From positions 1 to 64,000 of the forward strand of contig NZ_CAKKMF010000016.1 in NCBI RefSeq assembly GCF_918697925.1: a stretch of DNA of 64,000 nucleotides, given 5' to 3'. Origin of the DNA: Arthrobacter sp. Bi26. GTDB lineage: Bacteria; Actinomycetota; Actinomycetes; Actinomycetales; Micrococcaceae. The notes beneath the pieces were generated by a model. That model was not told the DNA's origin. It was given only the letters and a program-made list of their open reading frames with translations, and did no database searches. A program made the translations under genes and the position numbers. Shown piece after piece: positions 1 to 8,687 of this stretch (its first letter is position 1; every line of letters starts with the position of its first letter).

Positions 1-388
1 ACGGGGTCGGCGCCGGGCGGATCGGAGCGGTCCGCGCCGGCCCCGATCAGGCCAGCAAGCGCGGCAGCGGACGCGGCGACGGCCTCCACGGCCGCCCTGC
101 TCTCCGCACTCCATGCTGTCCTGCTGTAAGCTGTCCTGCTGTCCATACCCACAGCATCTCAGGACGCACCGACAATAAAGATGACACTGTCTGCAATGCA
201 GCGCGACGCCGGCCCCGGCCAAGGCACCGAGACTGGTTTACGGTCTAGAGGCTGAGGCCGGGTCGCTGAGCTCCCCGTCATGATCCGGCAGATCCGGGAA
301 ATGCCTATCGGAGGTACCGCCCAACGCAGAACGGCGGCCACCACTCCCCCAAGGTGTGGCAGCCGCCGTCGCTAGCGTCTGATTGTGG
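1..388. other. Left-edge stretch without a supported gene
   Basis: No reading frame here has a convincing start, ribosome binding site and recognisable product. The first ~90 bases are open on the minus strand and rich in alanine codons, so the 5' end of a minus-strand gene running off the left edge is possible but cannot be shown. The right end carries the hairpin listed separately. Confidence 0.5.
332..368 (-). terminator. Hairpin downstream of the monooxygenase operon
   Basis: CGGCGGC at 332-338 pairs with GCCGCCG at 362-368, and the inner CCACCAC/GTGTGG bases pair imperfectly. It lies about 20 nt past the stop of the minus-strand monooxygenase. There is no clear T-run, so it is a probable rather than classic terminator. 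Confidence 0.5.
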
Positions 389-2023
389 TTACTCCGACGG
401 AACGAGCACCTTCAGTTCGAAGCCTTCGTAGCCCGCGTCGCGGACTTCGGCAAGCTTGTTCCGGTAGTTGCCAAGGCCGCCAAGGTAGAACATGACCGTC
501 TTCTTCTTGCCCGGGATGTTGGCACCGAAGATCCAGGAGTCGGCCTTCGGGAAGAGCGTCATGTCGGCAATCTGCTGGCAGGTGACGGTCCAGGCTTCTT
601 CGGCCTCGGCCGTCGGCTCCACGGACGCCACCTGGCCGGTTTCGGCGTCGTTGATCAGCTGGGAGATCCACTCAACCTGGGCCTCGATGCTCGGCGGCAG
701 GTTGGTGAAGGGGCCGTTGGGGCCCAGGATCATAAACATGTTCGGGAATCCTGCGGTGGTGACACCGAGGTAGCTGGTGGGACCGTCCTTCCAGTGCTCC
801 TGGATGGTCTCACCATTGCGGCCACGGATGTCCATCCGCGTGTAGTTTCCGTCGACGGCGTCGAAGCCGGTGGCAAAGATCAGTACATCGAGCTCGTGCT
901 CCACCCCGTCCGAGGTCCTGATGCCCTTGGGGGTCAGCTCGACGATCGGCGTCTCCTTCACCGATACCAACTCGACGTTGTCCCGGTTGAACGTGGCGTA
1001 GTAGCCGCTGTCGCAGAGGGGGCGCTTGGCGTAAAGATCGGTGGGAGTAAGCTTGCGGGCCGTCTCCGGGTCCTTGACGATCTCGGCGATCTTGCCGCGG
1101 ACAAATGATGCGGCGGCTTCGTTGGCTTCCCGGTCCGTGGCGATGTCGCCGAACGTGTTGAACATGAAGCGGAACCCGCCGCCTTCTTCCCAGGCTTTCT
1201 GGAAGACGGCCCGGCGGTCTGTTTCGGAGACGCTCATGGCCGGCACGGTGCTTTCCTCGAATCCGAAGGCGACGCCGGAGCCTCGGACCTGCTCCCAGAT
1301 TTTTCCGTAGTCCTTCTTGACGGAATCGACGTACTCCTGCGTGACAAGGGTGTTGCCGACCGGAACGCTGTACTGCGGGGAGCGCTGGAAGACAGTGAGG
1401 TGTCCCACCTTGGGCGCGATCGCGGTGATGATTTGCAGGCCGGTGGATCCGGTGCCCATTACTCCGACCCGCTTGCCTGTAAGGTCCACTCCTTCGGGCC
1501 ACGCACCTGAGTGGTAGATCTTGCCCTCAAACGAGTCGATGCCCGGGATCTTGGGAACATTGGTGGCCGAGAGCAGGCCGAGGCCGTTGACAATGTACTT
1601 CGCGGTGATGGTTTCGCCGGTGTCGGTGCCGATCACCCATCGGTTAGTCGATTCGTCGTACCGGGCGGAAGTGATTCCGGTATTGAGCTGGATGTCCTTG
1701 CGCAGTTCGTACCGGTCCACGACGTGTTCCAGATACTTGAGGATTTCCGGCTGGGTCACATACTTGTGGCTCCAGTTCCATTCGTTCAGCAGTTCGTCGT
1801 CGAACGAGTAGCGGTACACGAAGCTCTCGGTGTCCGACAGGGCACCCGGGTACCGGTTCCAGTACCAGGTGCCGCCCACGCCACCGGCGCGGTCGAAGGC
1901 GCGGACGCTGAGGCCCAGTTCGTTGCGCAACTTGTGCAGCATATAGATGCCGCCAAAGCCTGCGCCAACGACGACGGCGTCGAGTTCAGTGCTGGGGGCG
2001 GTGCGCCCCTGCTCTTCAGCCAT
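389..2023 (-). CDS. Baeyer-Villiger type flavin-containing monooxygenase
   Basis: The 544-residue protein should use FAD, NADPH and O2 to insert an oxygen next to a ketone carbonyl, giving an ester or lactone. The FAD-binding GAGFGG is at residues 20-25 and the NADPH-binding GTGSTG at about 190-195. Between them FEGKIYHSGAWP (165-176) matches the type I BVMO fingerprint FxGxxxHxxxW[P/D]. Length is normal for cyclohexanone/phenylacetone-type BVMOs. ATG is preceded by AAGGAG. It lies 60 nt downstream of the esterase on the same strand, so the two are probably one operon: ketone to ester, then hydrolysis. The natural ketone cannot be read from the sequence. Confidence 0.92.
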   Translation of the reverse strand: MAEEQGRTAPSTELDAVVVGAGFGGIYMLHKLRNELGLSVRAFDRAGGVGGTWYWNRYPGALSDTESFVYRYSFDDELLNEWNWSHKYVTQPEILKYLEHVVDRYELRKDIQLNTGITSARYDESTNRWVIGTDTGETITAKYIVNGLGLLSATNVPKIPGIDSFEGKIYHSGAWPEGVDLTGKRVGVMGTGSTGLQIITAIAPKVGHLTVFQRSPQYSVPVGNTLVTQEYVDSVKKDYGKIWEQVRGSGVAFGFEESTVPAMSVSETDRRAVFQKAWEEGGGFRFMFNTFGDIATDREANEAAASFVRGKIAEIVKDPETARKLTPTDLYAKRPLCDSGYYATFNRDNVELVSVKETPIVELTPKGIRTSDGVEHELDVLIFATGFDAVDGNYTRMDIRGRNGETIQEHWKDGPTSYLGVTTAGFPNMFMILGPNGPFTNLPPSIEAQVEWISQLINDAETGQVASVEPTAEAEEAWTVTCQQIADMTLFPKADSWIFGANIPGKKKTVMFYLGGLGNYRNKLAEVRDAGYEGFELKVLVPSE

Positions 2024-2083
2024 GATGAAATACTCCTTTGTGTTTCAGGTCTTGTGTTGTGAAGTGGCCGGGCTCAGTACGGT

Positions 2084-3010
2084 TCAGTACTTGTACCAGC
2101 CGGCGATGCGGGCGAGTTCGGCGTCGGCGACTCCGGAGTTACCGGCCAGGAACGGGTAGACGTGCTGCTGGCCTTCGCCGATGGAGAGGGTCACGTCGAC
2201 GCCGGCCGCTTCGGCAAGTGCGTTCAGCCGGGTGGCGTTGTCGAGGAGGGATTCGGCCGAGCCTGCGGTCAGGTACAGGCGGGGGAACCCGGTGAAGTCG
2301 GCATAGAGAGGGTTGGCCAGAGGGTTCTGCGGGCTCACGGAAGCTCCCAGGACACCGGCAATCATGCCCTCGAGCAGCGGAGCACTAATCAGTGCGTCCG
2401 TGGCGTCGTTGGTGACCAACGTTTCGCCCTTGTTCTCCATGTCCAGCCATGGTGAGAAAGCGATGACCTGGCCGGGAAGCGGTTCGCCCTGCTCCTTGAG
2501 CGCCAACGCTATGGCGATCGCCAGGTTGCCTCCGGCAGAGTCACCGACCGTGGTGATGTCGTGCGGGTGGATTCCGCTCTCGACGAGGGCCTTGAACACG
2601 GCCACGCCGTCTTCAACCTGGGCCGGGTGCGGGTGCTCGGGTGCACGGCGGTAGTCAGGGACAAACGTGACGACGCCGACTGCCTTGGCAACGTGGCCGG
2701 CCAGCTTGCGGTGGCTTGCGGCGGACCCGACCGCGAAGCCGCCGCCGTGGGTGTAAAGCAGCACCTTCGTTCGGTCCGCGCCTTCCGGGAATGCCCAGAT
2801 GCCCGGGACGCCGCCGACGACGTCTTCCTTGTACGTGACCGCTTCGGGTTCCCGGGTGGGCTGGTGCCACTCGTCGAACATGCTGCGGAAAAGCCGCATG
2901 GTCAGGTCCGGGGTGGTGGCCATGATTTCGGACCAGTCGGCGTACAGGTCACGGAGGGGGTCGGTCGCCTGAACTGTTTCAGTGACGTCTGCGTCGGTTG
3001 AGATTGACAT
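2084..3010 (-). CDS. Alpha/beta hydrolase, hormone-sensitive lipase family esterase
   Basis: A 308-residue cytoplasmic esterase. HGGGF (88-92) is the oxyanion-hole motif of the HSL family and GDSAG (156-160) carries the nucleophilic Ser158; the acid and His follow near the C-terminus (GQQHVYP). It probably cleaves the ester or lactone made by the adjacent BVMO. ATG with GGAG just upstream. It is the first gene of the leftward operon and lies about 113 nt downstream of the 22-bp palindromic element at 3124-3145. HSL enzymes are promiscuous, so the substrate is inferred from context only. Confidence 0.9.
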   Translation of the reverse strand: MSISTDADVTETVQATDPLRDLYADWSEIMATTPDLTMRLFRSMFDEWHQPTREPEAVTYKEDVVGGVPGIWAFPEGADRTKVLLYTHGGGFAVGSAASHRKLAGHVAKAVGVVTFVPDYRRAPEHPHPAQVEDGVAVFKALVESGIHPHDITTVGDSAGGNLAIAIALALKEQGEPLPGQVIAFSPWLDMENKGETLVTNDATDALISAPLLEGMIAGVLGASVSPQNPLANPLYADFTGFPRLYLTAGSAESLLDNATRLNALAEAAGVDVTLSIGEGQQHVYPFLAGNSGVADAELARIAGWYKY

Positions 3011-3120
3011 CTCATACTCCTTCGTATGGAAAACATCCCGGGAGTGGCCCGGAGGTGAAGTGGATCGGAATCCTGGTGCGATTTGCCGCTAGATATAGCG
3101 TGGATCACATCTGTGCCGGC

Positions 3121-3405
3121 TCAGTGTTCCACTTTGAAACACCGGGCCGGGTCAACGGTTGCAGCCGTGGAGAGCAGGCGCACCGCGCCCTTGGAAGCCT
3201 GGGAAGCCGCTGTACCGGGTGCCCCAATGAGCCCGTAGATGGCTGCTGCCAGTCGGCTGACCGGGTGACGTCATGCGTGATGAAGTGAGCGGAACCTCCG
3301 GCGTCCGCTGATCTCCTCGGCCACTGCCTTCCCGGCGGCTTCCCTGACGTCGGTGACAACGACTTTGGCCTCTTCGGCGCCGTCGAGTAGTGCGTGCGAC
3401 CTGCC
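3121..3405 (-). pseudogene. Decayed short-chain dehydrogenase (SDR) remnant
   Basis: Three pieces of an SDR can be read on the minus strand in different frames. The first begins GRSHALL and continues through KVVVTDVREAAGKAVAEE, the end of the Rossmann glycine loop and the second beta strand. A frame change leads to GGSAHFITHDVTRSADWQ. After a large internal deletion comes IYGLIGAPGTAASQASKGAVRLL, split over two readable parts, which is the YxxxK active-site region with the catalytic Tyr position reading Ser. The N-terminal glycine motif and most of the core are gone. The last codons overlap the operator at 3124-3145. It probably encoded an alcohol dehydrogenase of the same pathway. Confidence 0.75.
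3124..3145 (-). promoter_or_regulatory. 22-bp near-palindromic operator, copy 1 (esterase/BVMO operon)
   Basis: The core TGTTTCAAAGTGGAACA (minus strand) is an 8-3-8 inverted repeat with one mismatch when flanks are included. The whole 22 bp is identical to 9985-10006 and has the same orientation relative to the downstream gene. It ends 113 nt before the esterase start. The likely ligand is the nearby AcoR-like regulator, but that is inference. Confidence 0.7.
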
Positions 3406-3413
3406 AATGGACT

Positions 3414-3455
3414 ATTGCCGCCTGCGCATAAAAGGGGCCGCGATTTAGTATTGGA
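3414..3455 (+). promoter_or_regulatory. Shared 42-nt promoter element, copy 1 (alcohol dehydrogenase)
   Basis: The order ATTGC, CCTG, CGCA, AAAAGGGGCC, then seven bases, then AGTATTGGA is repeated at 7339-7380 with small changes. It ends 62 nt before the start codon at 3518. The first half has a TTGC...GCA dyad like a LysR box; AGTAT-TGG-ATACT at 3447-3459 is a second small palindrome. The LysR gene at 6432 is the likely regulator. Confidence 0.65.
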
Positions 3456-3517
3456 TACTTATCAGAACCGGTGTCATTCTTGAATCAATACAGTCTGCGC
3501 AACGATGCGAGGTCACC

Positions 3518-4594
3518 ATGCACGCTTTTGCCGTTTTCCAAGACAGCCCCGAGATCCAGGACATCGAACTGCCGGACCCCGTGCCGACAGGAACCGAAGT
3601 CCTCTTGAGGGTCATCCGTTCCGGCGTGTGCCACACGGACACCCACCTTCGCGAGGGCTCCTACGATCTAGGCAGCCGGGGGGCCTTGAAGCTGGTTGAC
3701 CGCGGTGTCACCTACCCGCTGGTCATGGGGCACGAAGTCGTCGGCGTCGTCGAGCAGGTCGGGGACAGCGTGCACGGGTCCAAAGCCGGGGACATCAGGC
3801 TGGTCTATCCGTGGATCGGCTGCGGCCATTGCCGGGATTGCCTTGCCGGCCGCGACAACGTCTGCGCCAACGGTCGCAACCTCGGAGTAGCGGAGCACGG
3901 AGGCTACGCCGAGAAGATCCTGGTCCGCGACGAAAAGTACCTGGTGGATATCGAGGGCCTGGACCTCAGCTGGGCGGCCACGCTGGCCTGCTCCGGGCTG
4001 ACGGCCTTCAGCGCCGTGAACAAGGTCCTTCCGCTTGGACCCGACGAACCCGTCGTGGTGATCGGCGCCGGCGGAGTGGGGCTCACTGCCATCGCGACCC
4101 TCAGCGCGCTGGGGCACAAGGCCATTTGCGCCGTCGACCTTTCCGAACGGAATCTCGAGCTGGCGCGGCAGGTTGGTGCCACGATCACGGTCCAATCCAC
4201 AGATCAAGGCCTCAGCGCGAAGATCGTCGCGGCCACCGACGGCCCCGTGGCAGCGGTGATTGACTTCGTGAACAACAGCCAGACGGCGCCGGTAGCCTTC
4301 GACTCCCTGCGCAAGGGCGGCCGGCTGATCCAGGTCGGGCTCTTCGGCGGCGAACTGACGGTACCCACCGCGCTCATGGCCCTCAAGATGCTCACGATCC
4401 AGGGCAGCTTCGTGGGGACCCCGGAGGAGCTGAACCAGCTCATCGCCCTGGCCAAGCAGGACGCCATTCCCCACATCCCGATCATCGATGCCGAGCTCTC
4501 CGCCGAATCTGTTGGCGAGAGCCTGGACAAGCTGACGCACGGTGGCGTCCCCGGACGCGTTGTGCTGCGTGCGGCAGTCGGAGCCCGGGGCTGA
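3518..4594 (+). CDS. Zinc-dependent alcohol dehydrogenase (MDR family)
   Basis: A 358-residue NAD(P)-dependent alcohol dehydrogenase. Catalytic zinc ligands are in GVCHTD and GHE, the structural zinc motif is GCGHCRDC followed by a fourth Cys, and the Rossmann motif is GAGGVG. ATG follows GCGAGG at a usable distance. In this locus it could oxidise an alcohol to the ketone used by the BVMO, or the hydroxy acid/alcohol released by the esterase. The next gene starts 7 nt downstream, so the enzyme and regulator share a transcript. Confidence 0.9.
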   Translation: MHAFAVFQDSPEIQDIELPDPVPTGTEVLLRVIRSGVCHTDTHLREGSYDLGSRGALKLVDRGVTYPLVMGHEVVGVVEQVGDSVHGSKAGDIRLVYPWIGCGHCRDCLAGRDNVCANGRNLGVAEHGGYAEKILVRDEKYLVDIEGLDLSWAATLACSGLTAFSAVNKVLPLGPDEPVVVIGAGGVGLTAIATLSALGHKAICAVDLSERNLELARQVGATITVQSTDQGLSAKIVAATDGPVAAVIDFVNNSQTAPVAFDSLRKGGRLIQVGLFGGELTVPTALMALKMLTIQGSFVGTPEELNQLIALAKQDAIPHIPIIDAELSAESVGESLDKLTHGGVPGRVVLRAAVGARG

Positions 4595-4600
4595 CCAGCC

Positions 4601-6427
4601 ATGCAAAATCCCCGGAAGGTGCCCGATGATGCCCTGCGCGTTGCCCGGGAACATCTCATCCGCCGTGGCCTCCGGGATGGGATCCAGCTGACGGAAATCG
4701 TCTCCCCTGATATTGAAAACAGCTGGCGCCGCTCTATCGGTGTGGAGGCTTCGGCAAGGCCTGAGGCATTCCTGTTCGTCAACGATTTCGATCCGGACGG
4801 AATCCTTATCCGGGCGGCCAAGAGCGTGATGGACCACTGGCTGGAAAGCCTCAACGGTATGGGCATTTCCCTATTCCTCAGTGACCAGTCCGGTCAGATA
4901 ATTGCCCGCAGGCTCGGTGACAGGGCGCACGGCAACCGGTTCGACGAGGCATTTGCCGCCGAAGGATTCAGTTTCTCGGAACGCTCTGTCGGCACGAATG
5001 GGCTGGGTACCCCCATCGAAGGGCGCCAAGCCGTGTTTGTCCGCGGAGCCGAGCATTTCAACGAGGCACTGGCACCCCTCTCGTGTTCCGGGGCACCGAT
5101 CCTGCACCCCGTCACACGCCGGGTGATCGGGTCCATTTCCTTCGCCTGCGATACCGGTTTGGACAACCCGCTCATGCTGGCCATGGCCCGGGAGGCCGGC
5201 AGCCAGATCGAACGTCGATTGCTCGATCTCGGCAGCGCAACGGGACTCGCCCTGGGGATGTCGCAACTGCGTCTGAGCTCCTCCACGGCCCCGGTCATCA
5301 TGCTCGACGCCCAGGCAGTCATGACCAACGTCTCCGGCCTGGCCGTTATGAGCAGCGAACTGCACACCACCTTGTGGGAACAATTGCGTGGCCTTGAGTG
5401 GACCGGCGCCAAACAAACCATCGAAATTCCGTCCCTGAACGTGGATGCCACGGTCCAGCGAATTGACGATTCCGGCGGGAGTTCGGCCTTCGCCCTGGAG
5501 CTCTCCCGCATTCCGGACGCCGCCAGTAATCCGCGGAAGGCCGAGCCAGAAGGGTCCGGCGGCAATTCCTCGGGCGTGGGAGCAGCGTTTCCACACGTCA
5601 TGCGCAATGCCTTTGACCGGGCAGGTCAGGGGCCCGGGGCGATTGCCGTCTGCGGGCAGGGCGGCTCCGGCAAGCTCCACCACACACTCGCCTGGCTCAA
5701 TGGGCAGGACTCCGGTCCGAACCCGCTCATCCTCGATGCCTGCCTGCTTCCCGGGGAAAAGGACGCCACCTGGTTCTCTGACTGCCGCGAGGCCATCGCA
5801 GTAGGCCGAAGCGTTGTCCTGCGGCACCTTGAGGATCTTCCCCGGAGCGAGCTGAACAGGCTCAAGGCCCTGGATGCGGCGGTGCGCCAGCGGCCGGATG
5901 GGCCGCCGACAGCCACTGCCGCTCCTTCTCCGGCCCGCCTGGTTCTTACTATGAATCCCGAGGCGTGCCCGGACTTCGTCTCGGACGTGGTGTCCCAAAT
6001 CGCTGCGCGTGTGGATGTGCCGTCCCTATCCGCGACCAAGGAACGCATCCCCGTGCTGGCAGCACATTTCCTGGACGCGGCCGCACCTGCAGACAGGTCC
6101 ACACTCTCCGCAGTGGCACTGCAGGGACTCATGCGCTGGCGGTGGCCTGGGAATGTTGCCGAACTGCGAGCCACCCTCGAGTCGCTGTCGCGAGCACATC
6201 CCGGACGCGTACTGCAAGCCAATGACCTCCCTGAACATCTCAGGAACACGGGCAGGCGCAAGCTCTCCAAACTCGAATCCCTTGAGCGCGACGCGATCGT
6301 AGCCGCACTCGAACACAGCGGGGGGAACCGCTCGGTCGCCGCGGAATCCTTAGGCATGGGCCGAACCACGCTTTACCGGAAACTCCGCGTTCTGGGGATC
6401 GAGACACCCGAGTCCATGGCGACCTGA
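4601..6427 (+). CDS. AcoR-like transcriptional activator: GAF, degenerate AAA+, Fis-type HTH
   Basis: A 608-residue regulator. The first ~210 residues form a GAF sensor with GTNGLGT and FVRGAEHFNE, typical of AcoR/PrpR-like activators that sense ketones, diols or alcohols. A central AAA+ relic keeps a P-loop-like GQGGSGK, but I see no GAFTGA loop, which sigma54 activators need. The C-terminus is a Fis helix-turn-helix (GGNRSVAAESLGMGRTTLYR). Actinobacteria lack sigma54, so it probably acts with sigma70-type polymerase. It is co-transcribed with the alcohol dehydrogenase; no strong ribosome binding site precedes the ATG, suggesting coupling. Candidate targets are the 22-bp elements. Confidence 0.85.
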   Translation: MQNPRKVPDDALRVAREHLIRRGLRDGIQLTEIVSPDIENSWRRSIGVEASARPEAFLFVNDFDPDGILIRAAKSVMDHWLESLNGMGISLFLSDQSGQIIARRLGDRAHGNRFDEAFAAEGFSFSERSVGTNGLGTPIEGRQAVFVRGAEHFNEALAPLSCSGAPILHPVTRRVIGSISFACDTGLDNPLMLAMAREAGSQIERRLLDLGSATGLALGMSQLRLSSSTAPVIMLDAQAVMTNVSGLAVMSSELHTTLWEQLRGLEWTGAKQTIEIPSLNVDATVQRIDDSGGSSAFALELSRIPDAASNPRKAEPEGSGGNSSGVGAAFPHVMRNAFDRAGQGPGAIAVCGQGGSGKLHHTLAWLNGQDSGPNPLILDACLLPGEKDATWFSDCREAIAVGRSVVLRHLEDLPRSELNRLKALDAAVRQRPDGPPTATAAPSPARLVLTMNPEACPDFVSDVVSQIAARVDVPSLSATKERIPVLAAHFLDAAAPADRSTLSAVALQGLMRWRWPGNVAELRATLESLSRAHPGRVLQANDLPEHLRNTGRRKLSKLESLERDAIVAALEHSGGNRSVAAESLGMGRTTLYRKLRVLGIETPESMAT

Positions 6428-6431
6428 CGTG

Positions 6432-7328
6432 TCATCCGGCGCGGGGCAGGATCCTCTCAGCCAACTCCAGGACCGCCCGCAAGGCAGGGCTGGAGTTATC
6501 CCGGCGCCAGGCCATACGCAGCTCCACCGGAATCGTCTTGTCCACAAGCTTCACGAAACGCACATGGGAATCCGTCACCGATTCAGCCACGGAGGACAGC
6601 GTGAGCGTGCAGCCCACCTCCGCCGCTACCAGTGAGAGTGCCGTCCAGGAATCCGGGACTATCTGAACGATGTCGAGCTCGAACCCGGCGGCGTGCGTAA
6701 GCCGGCGGAGCCGGTCGTTCAACACGGCCCCTGCATGCGGCGGCAGCGAAACAAAGGTGTCGCCTTGGAAGTCAGCCATCCGGGCCTCGGCGGCATCGGC
6801 CAGGCGGTGGCTTGCCGGTACGGCGACGACGAGGTCCTCCGCCGCAAGCAGCCGCGTTTCGATACCGGCAGCAATGTAGTCCCAGCGTCCGAGGGCGATG
6901 TCCATGTCGCCACTGAGGACACGGTCCATGGCGGGCTGCGCAAAATTCTGGCTGAAGAGCTCGATCTGGATACCCGGGTGGTCGCGCCGGACCTCCCGGG
7001 CGAGCCGGCCCACGAGGGTGTGGGTAGAGGCGCCGGCATAGGCAACCCGGACGCGCCCGACTTCTCCCTTGTCCGCGGCACGGACCGCGATGCTCGCCCG
7101 GCGCGTGGCATCGATGATCTCCGTTGCCGGTCCGATGAACGCTTCTCCGGCGCCCGTGAGCTTGACGCTGCGGGTGCTTCGGTCGAACAGGCGGGTTCCC
7201 AGCTCACGTTCCAGCTGCTGGATACTGCGGCTGACCGGAGGTTGCGCCATGTGCAGTTTTTCTGCGGCACGGCCGAAGTGCAGCTCTTCTGCCACCGCCA
7301 GGAAGGCGCGGATCTGTTGGATTTCCAT
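6432..7328 (-). CDS. LysR-family transcriptional regulator
   Basis: A 298-residue LTTR. The N-terminal winged HTH reads MEIQQIRAFLAVAEELHFGR then AAEKLHMAQPPVSRSIQQLE, followed by a periplasmic-binding-like effector domain. The start at 7328 is chosen because the canonical LTTR N-terminus begins there; an upstream ATG at 7454 would add 42 unrelated residues and run into the CoA-transferase. It is divergent from the CoA-transferase operon, with the 42-nt element in the shared intergenic region, so it probably controls that operon and itself. It ends 4 nt from the convergent AcoR-like gene. Confidence 0.9.
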   Translation of the reverse strand: MEIQQIRAFLAVAEELHFGRAAEKLHMAQPPVSRSIQQLERELGTRLFDRSTRSVKLTGAGEAFIGPATEIIDATRRASIAVRAADKGEVGRVRVAYAGASTHTLVGRLAREVRRDHPGIQIELFSQNFAQPAMDRVLSGDMDIALGRWDYIAAGIETRLLAAEDLVVAVPASHRLADAAEARMADFQGDTFVSLPPHAGAVLNDRLRRLTHAAGFELDIVQIVPDSWTALSLVAAEVGCTLTLSSVAESVTDSHVRFVKLVDKTIPVELRMAWRRDNSSPALRAVLELAERILPRAG

Positions 7329-7338
7329 GCAAGTGATT

Positions 7339-7380
7339 ATTGCACCTGACGCAACAAAAGGGCCATTAATAAGTATTGGA
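7339..7380 (+). promoter_or_regulatory. Shared 42-nt promoter element, copy 2 (CoA-transferase operon)
   Basis: It matches 3414-3455 in order and spacing and ends 59 nt before the ATG at 7440. TTGC-N7-GCAA at 7340-7354 is a perfect LysR-type dyad, AAAAGGGCC is at 7356-7364 and AGTATTGGA at 7372-7380. It sits next to the divergent LysR start, the usual place for an LTTR site. Confidence 0.7.
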
Positions 7381-7439
7381 CGGATAGCAATGCCGTCCGT
7401 CATGGTGGATGGAGAGAACACTATGCGAGGAGCCCATTG

Positions 7440-8687
7440 ATGGACAGCCAACACTCCGCCACCTCTGAGACGTCGGCATTCGGCCGCAGTTCAGATGGTC
7501 CGCTCAGCGGCATCCTGATCGCAGATTTCGGCAGGGTGCTGGCCGGGCCGTACTGCACCATGCTGCTGGCCGATCTCGGCGCCACCGTCATCAAGATTGA
7601 GAGCCCGGCCGGTGACGAGACCCGGGCATGGCGCCCGCCCACCCGCGGAAATGACTCGACGTACTTCCTCTCGATCAACCGCAACAAGACCTCGATCAAG
7701 CTCGACCTTCGCGATCCGGACGACCGCAGGACGGCCCAGCGCATCGCGGAACGGGCCGACGTCGTGGTCGAAAACTTCAAGCCAGGTGACCTGGTGCGCT
7801 ACGGGCTGGACTACGACACCGTCGCCGCGACCAATAAGGACGTTGTCTACGCCTCGATCACGGGCTTCGGGACCGCCGGCGGCGCACAGCTCCCCGGCTA
7901 CGACCTGCTGATCCAGGCGCTGTCCGGACTGATGGACCTCACCGGGGCGCCGGACACCGAGCCCTTCCGATCCGGAGTTGCGGTGTTCGACGTCATCACC
8001 GGCCTTCATGCCTGCATCGGCATCCTCGCTGCCCTGCGGCACCGGGACCGCATCGGGGAAGGCCAGCTGGTGGAAATGAACCTGATGTCCTCCGCGCTCT
8101 CCGGCATGGTGAACCAGACAGCGGCAGTGGTGCTGGGTGGAACCGCTCCGGCCAGGCTGGGCAACGAACACCCAAGCATCTACCCGTACGAACCTTTCGA
8201 CACCGGCGACGGGAAGCTTGTCATTGCGATCGGCAACGACTCCCAGTACCGCACCTTCTGTGCCACCATCGGCCGGCCGGAGCTGGCCGTGGATCCGCGT
8301 TTCGAGAAGGCGCCGCTGCGCAGCGCCAACCGAACGGAACTGCGGCCACTCCTGGTGGAGTGCCTCTCCACCCGGACCGCCTCCGAGTGGTTCGACATCC
8401 TCACCGAAGCGAAACTGCCCTGCGCACCGATCCAGGATCTGAAGGCCGGGATCGAGTTCGCCGAGCGGATCGGCCTTGAGCCCGTTGTGACGGTGGGCCA
8501 CGGAGAGAATGCGCAGCCCGGCGTGCGCAACCCCATCCGGCTGTCCAAGACCCCGGTGAGCTACGACCTCACACCGCCCGACCTGGACAGCGGCGCGGAG
8601 CTGGTGCGGACCTGGCTCGGCGCGGACGAACACGTTTTGGCCGGCGCCATTGCCGGCACTCCCACACGATCCCCACAGGAGCACTGA
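7440..8687 (+). CDS. CaiB/BaiF (class III) CoA-transferase
   Basis: A 415-residue family III CoA-transferase, which moves CoA from one acyl-CoA to a free acid through an aspartyl-CoA thioester. The conserved GILIADFGRVLAGPYCTMLL, ADLGATVIKIE and NRNKTSIKLDL blocks are present. The likely catalytic Asp is in VAVFDVITG near residue 180. ATG at 7440 is preferred over TTG at 7437 because GAGGAG at 7427-7432 is then 7 nt away. The stop overlaps the next ATG by one base. It would activate the acid from this pathway for beta-oxidation; formyl-, carnitine- or glutarate-type specificity cannot be read. Confidence 0.9.
   Translation: MDSQHSATSETSAFGRSSDGPLSGILIADFGRVLAGPYCTMLLADLGATVIKIESPAGDETRAWRPPTRGNDSTYFLSINRNKTSIKLDLRDPDDRRTAQRIAERADVVVENFKPGDLVRYGLDYDTVAATNKDVVYASITGFGTAGGAQLPGYDLLIQALSGLMDLTGAPDTEPFRSGVAVFDVITGLHACIGILAALRHRDRIGEGQLVEMNLMSSALSGMVNQTAAVVLGGTAPARLGNEHPSIYPYEPFDTGDGKLVIAIGNDSQYRTFCATIGRPELAVDPRFEKAPLRSANRTELRPLLVECLSTRTASEWFDILTEAKLPCAPIQDLKAGIEFAERIGLEPVVTVGHGENAQPGVRNPIRLSKTPVSYDLTPPDLDSGAELVRTWLGADEHVLAGAIAGTPTRSPQEH

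Noticed and set aside
383..1108. Plus-strand 241-codon frame opposite the monooxygenase
   Set aside because: Antisense shadow without domain; the BVMO fingerprint is on the minus strand.
7437..7439. TTG three bases upstream as start of the CoA-transferase
   Set aside because: GAGGAG would be only four bases away; the next codon, ATG at 7440, has normal spacing.
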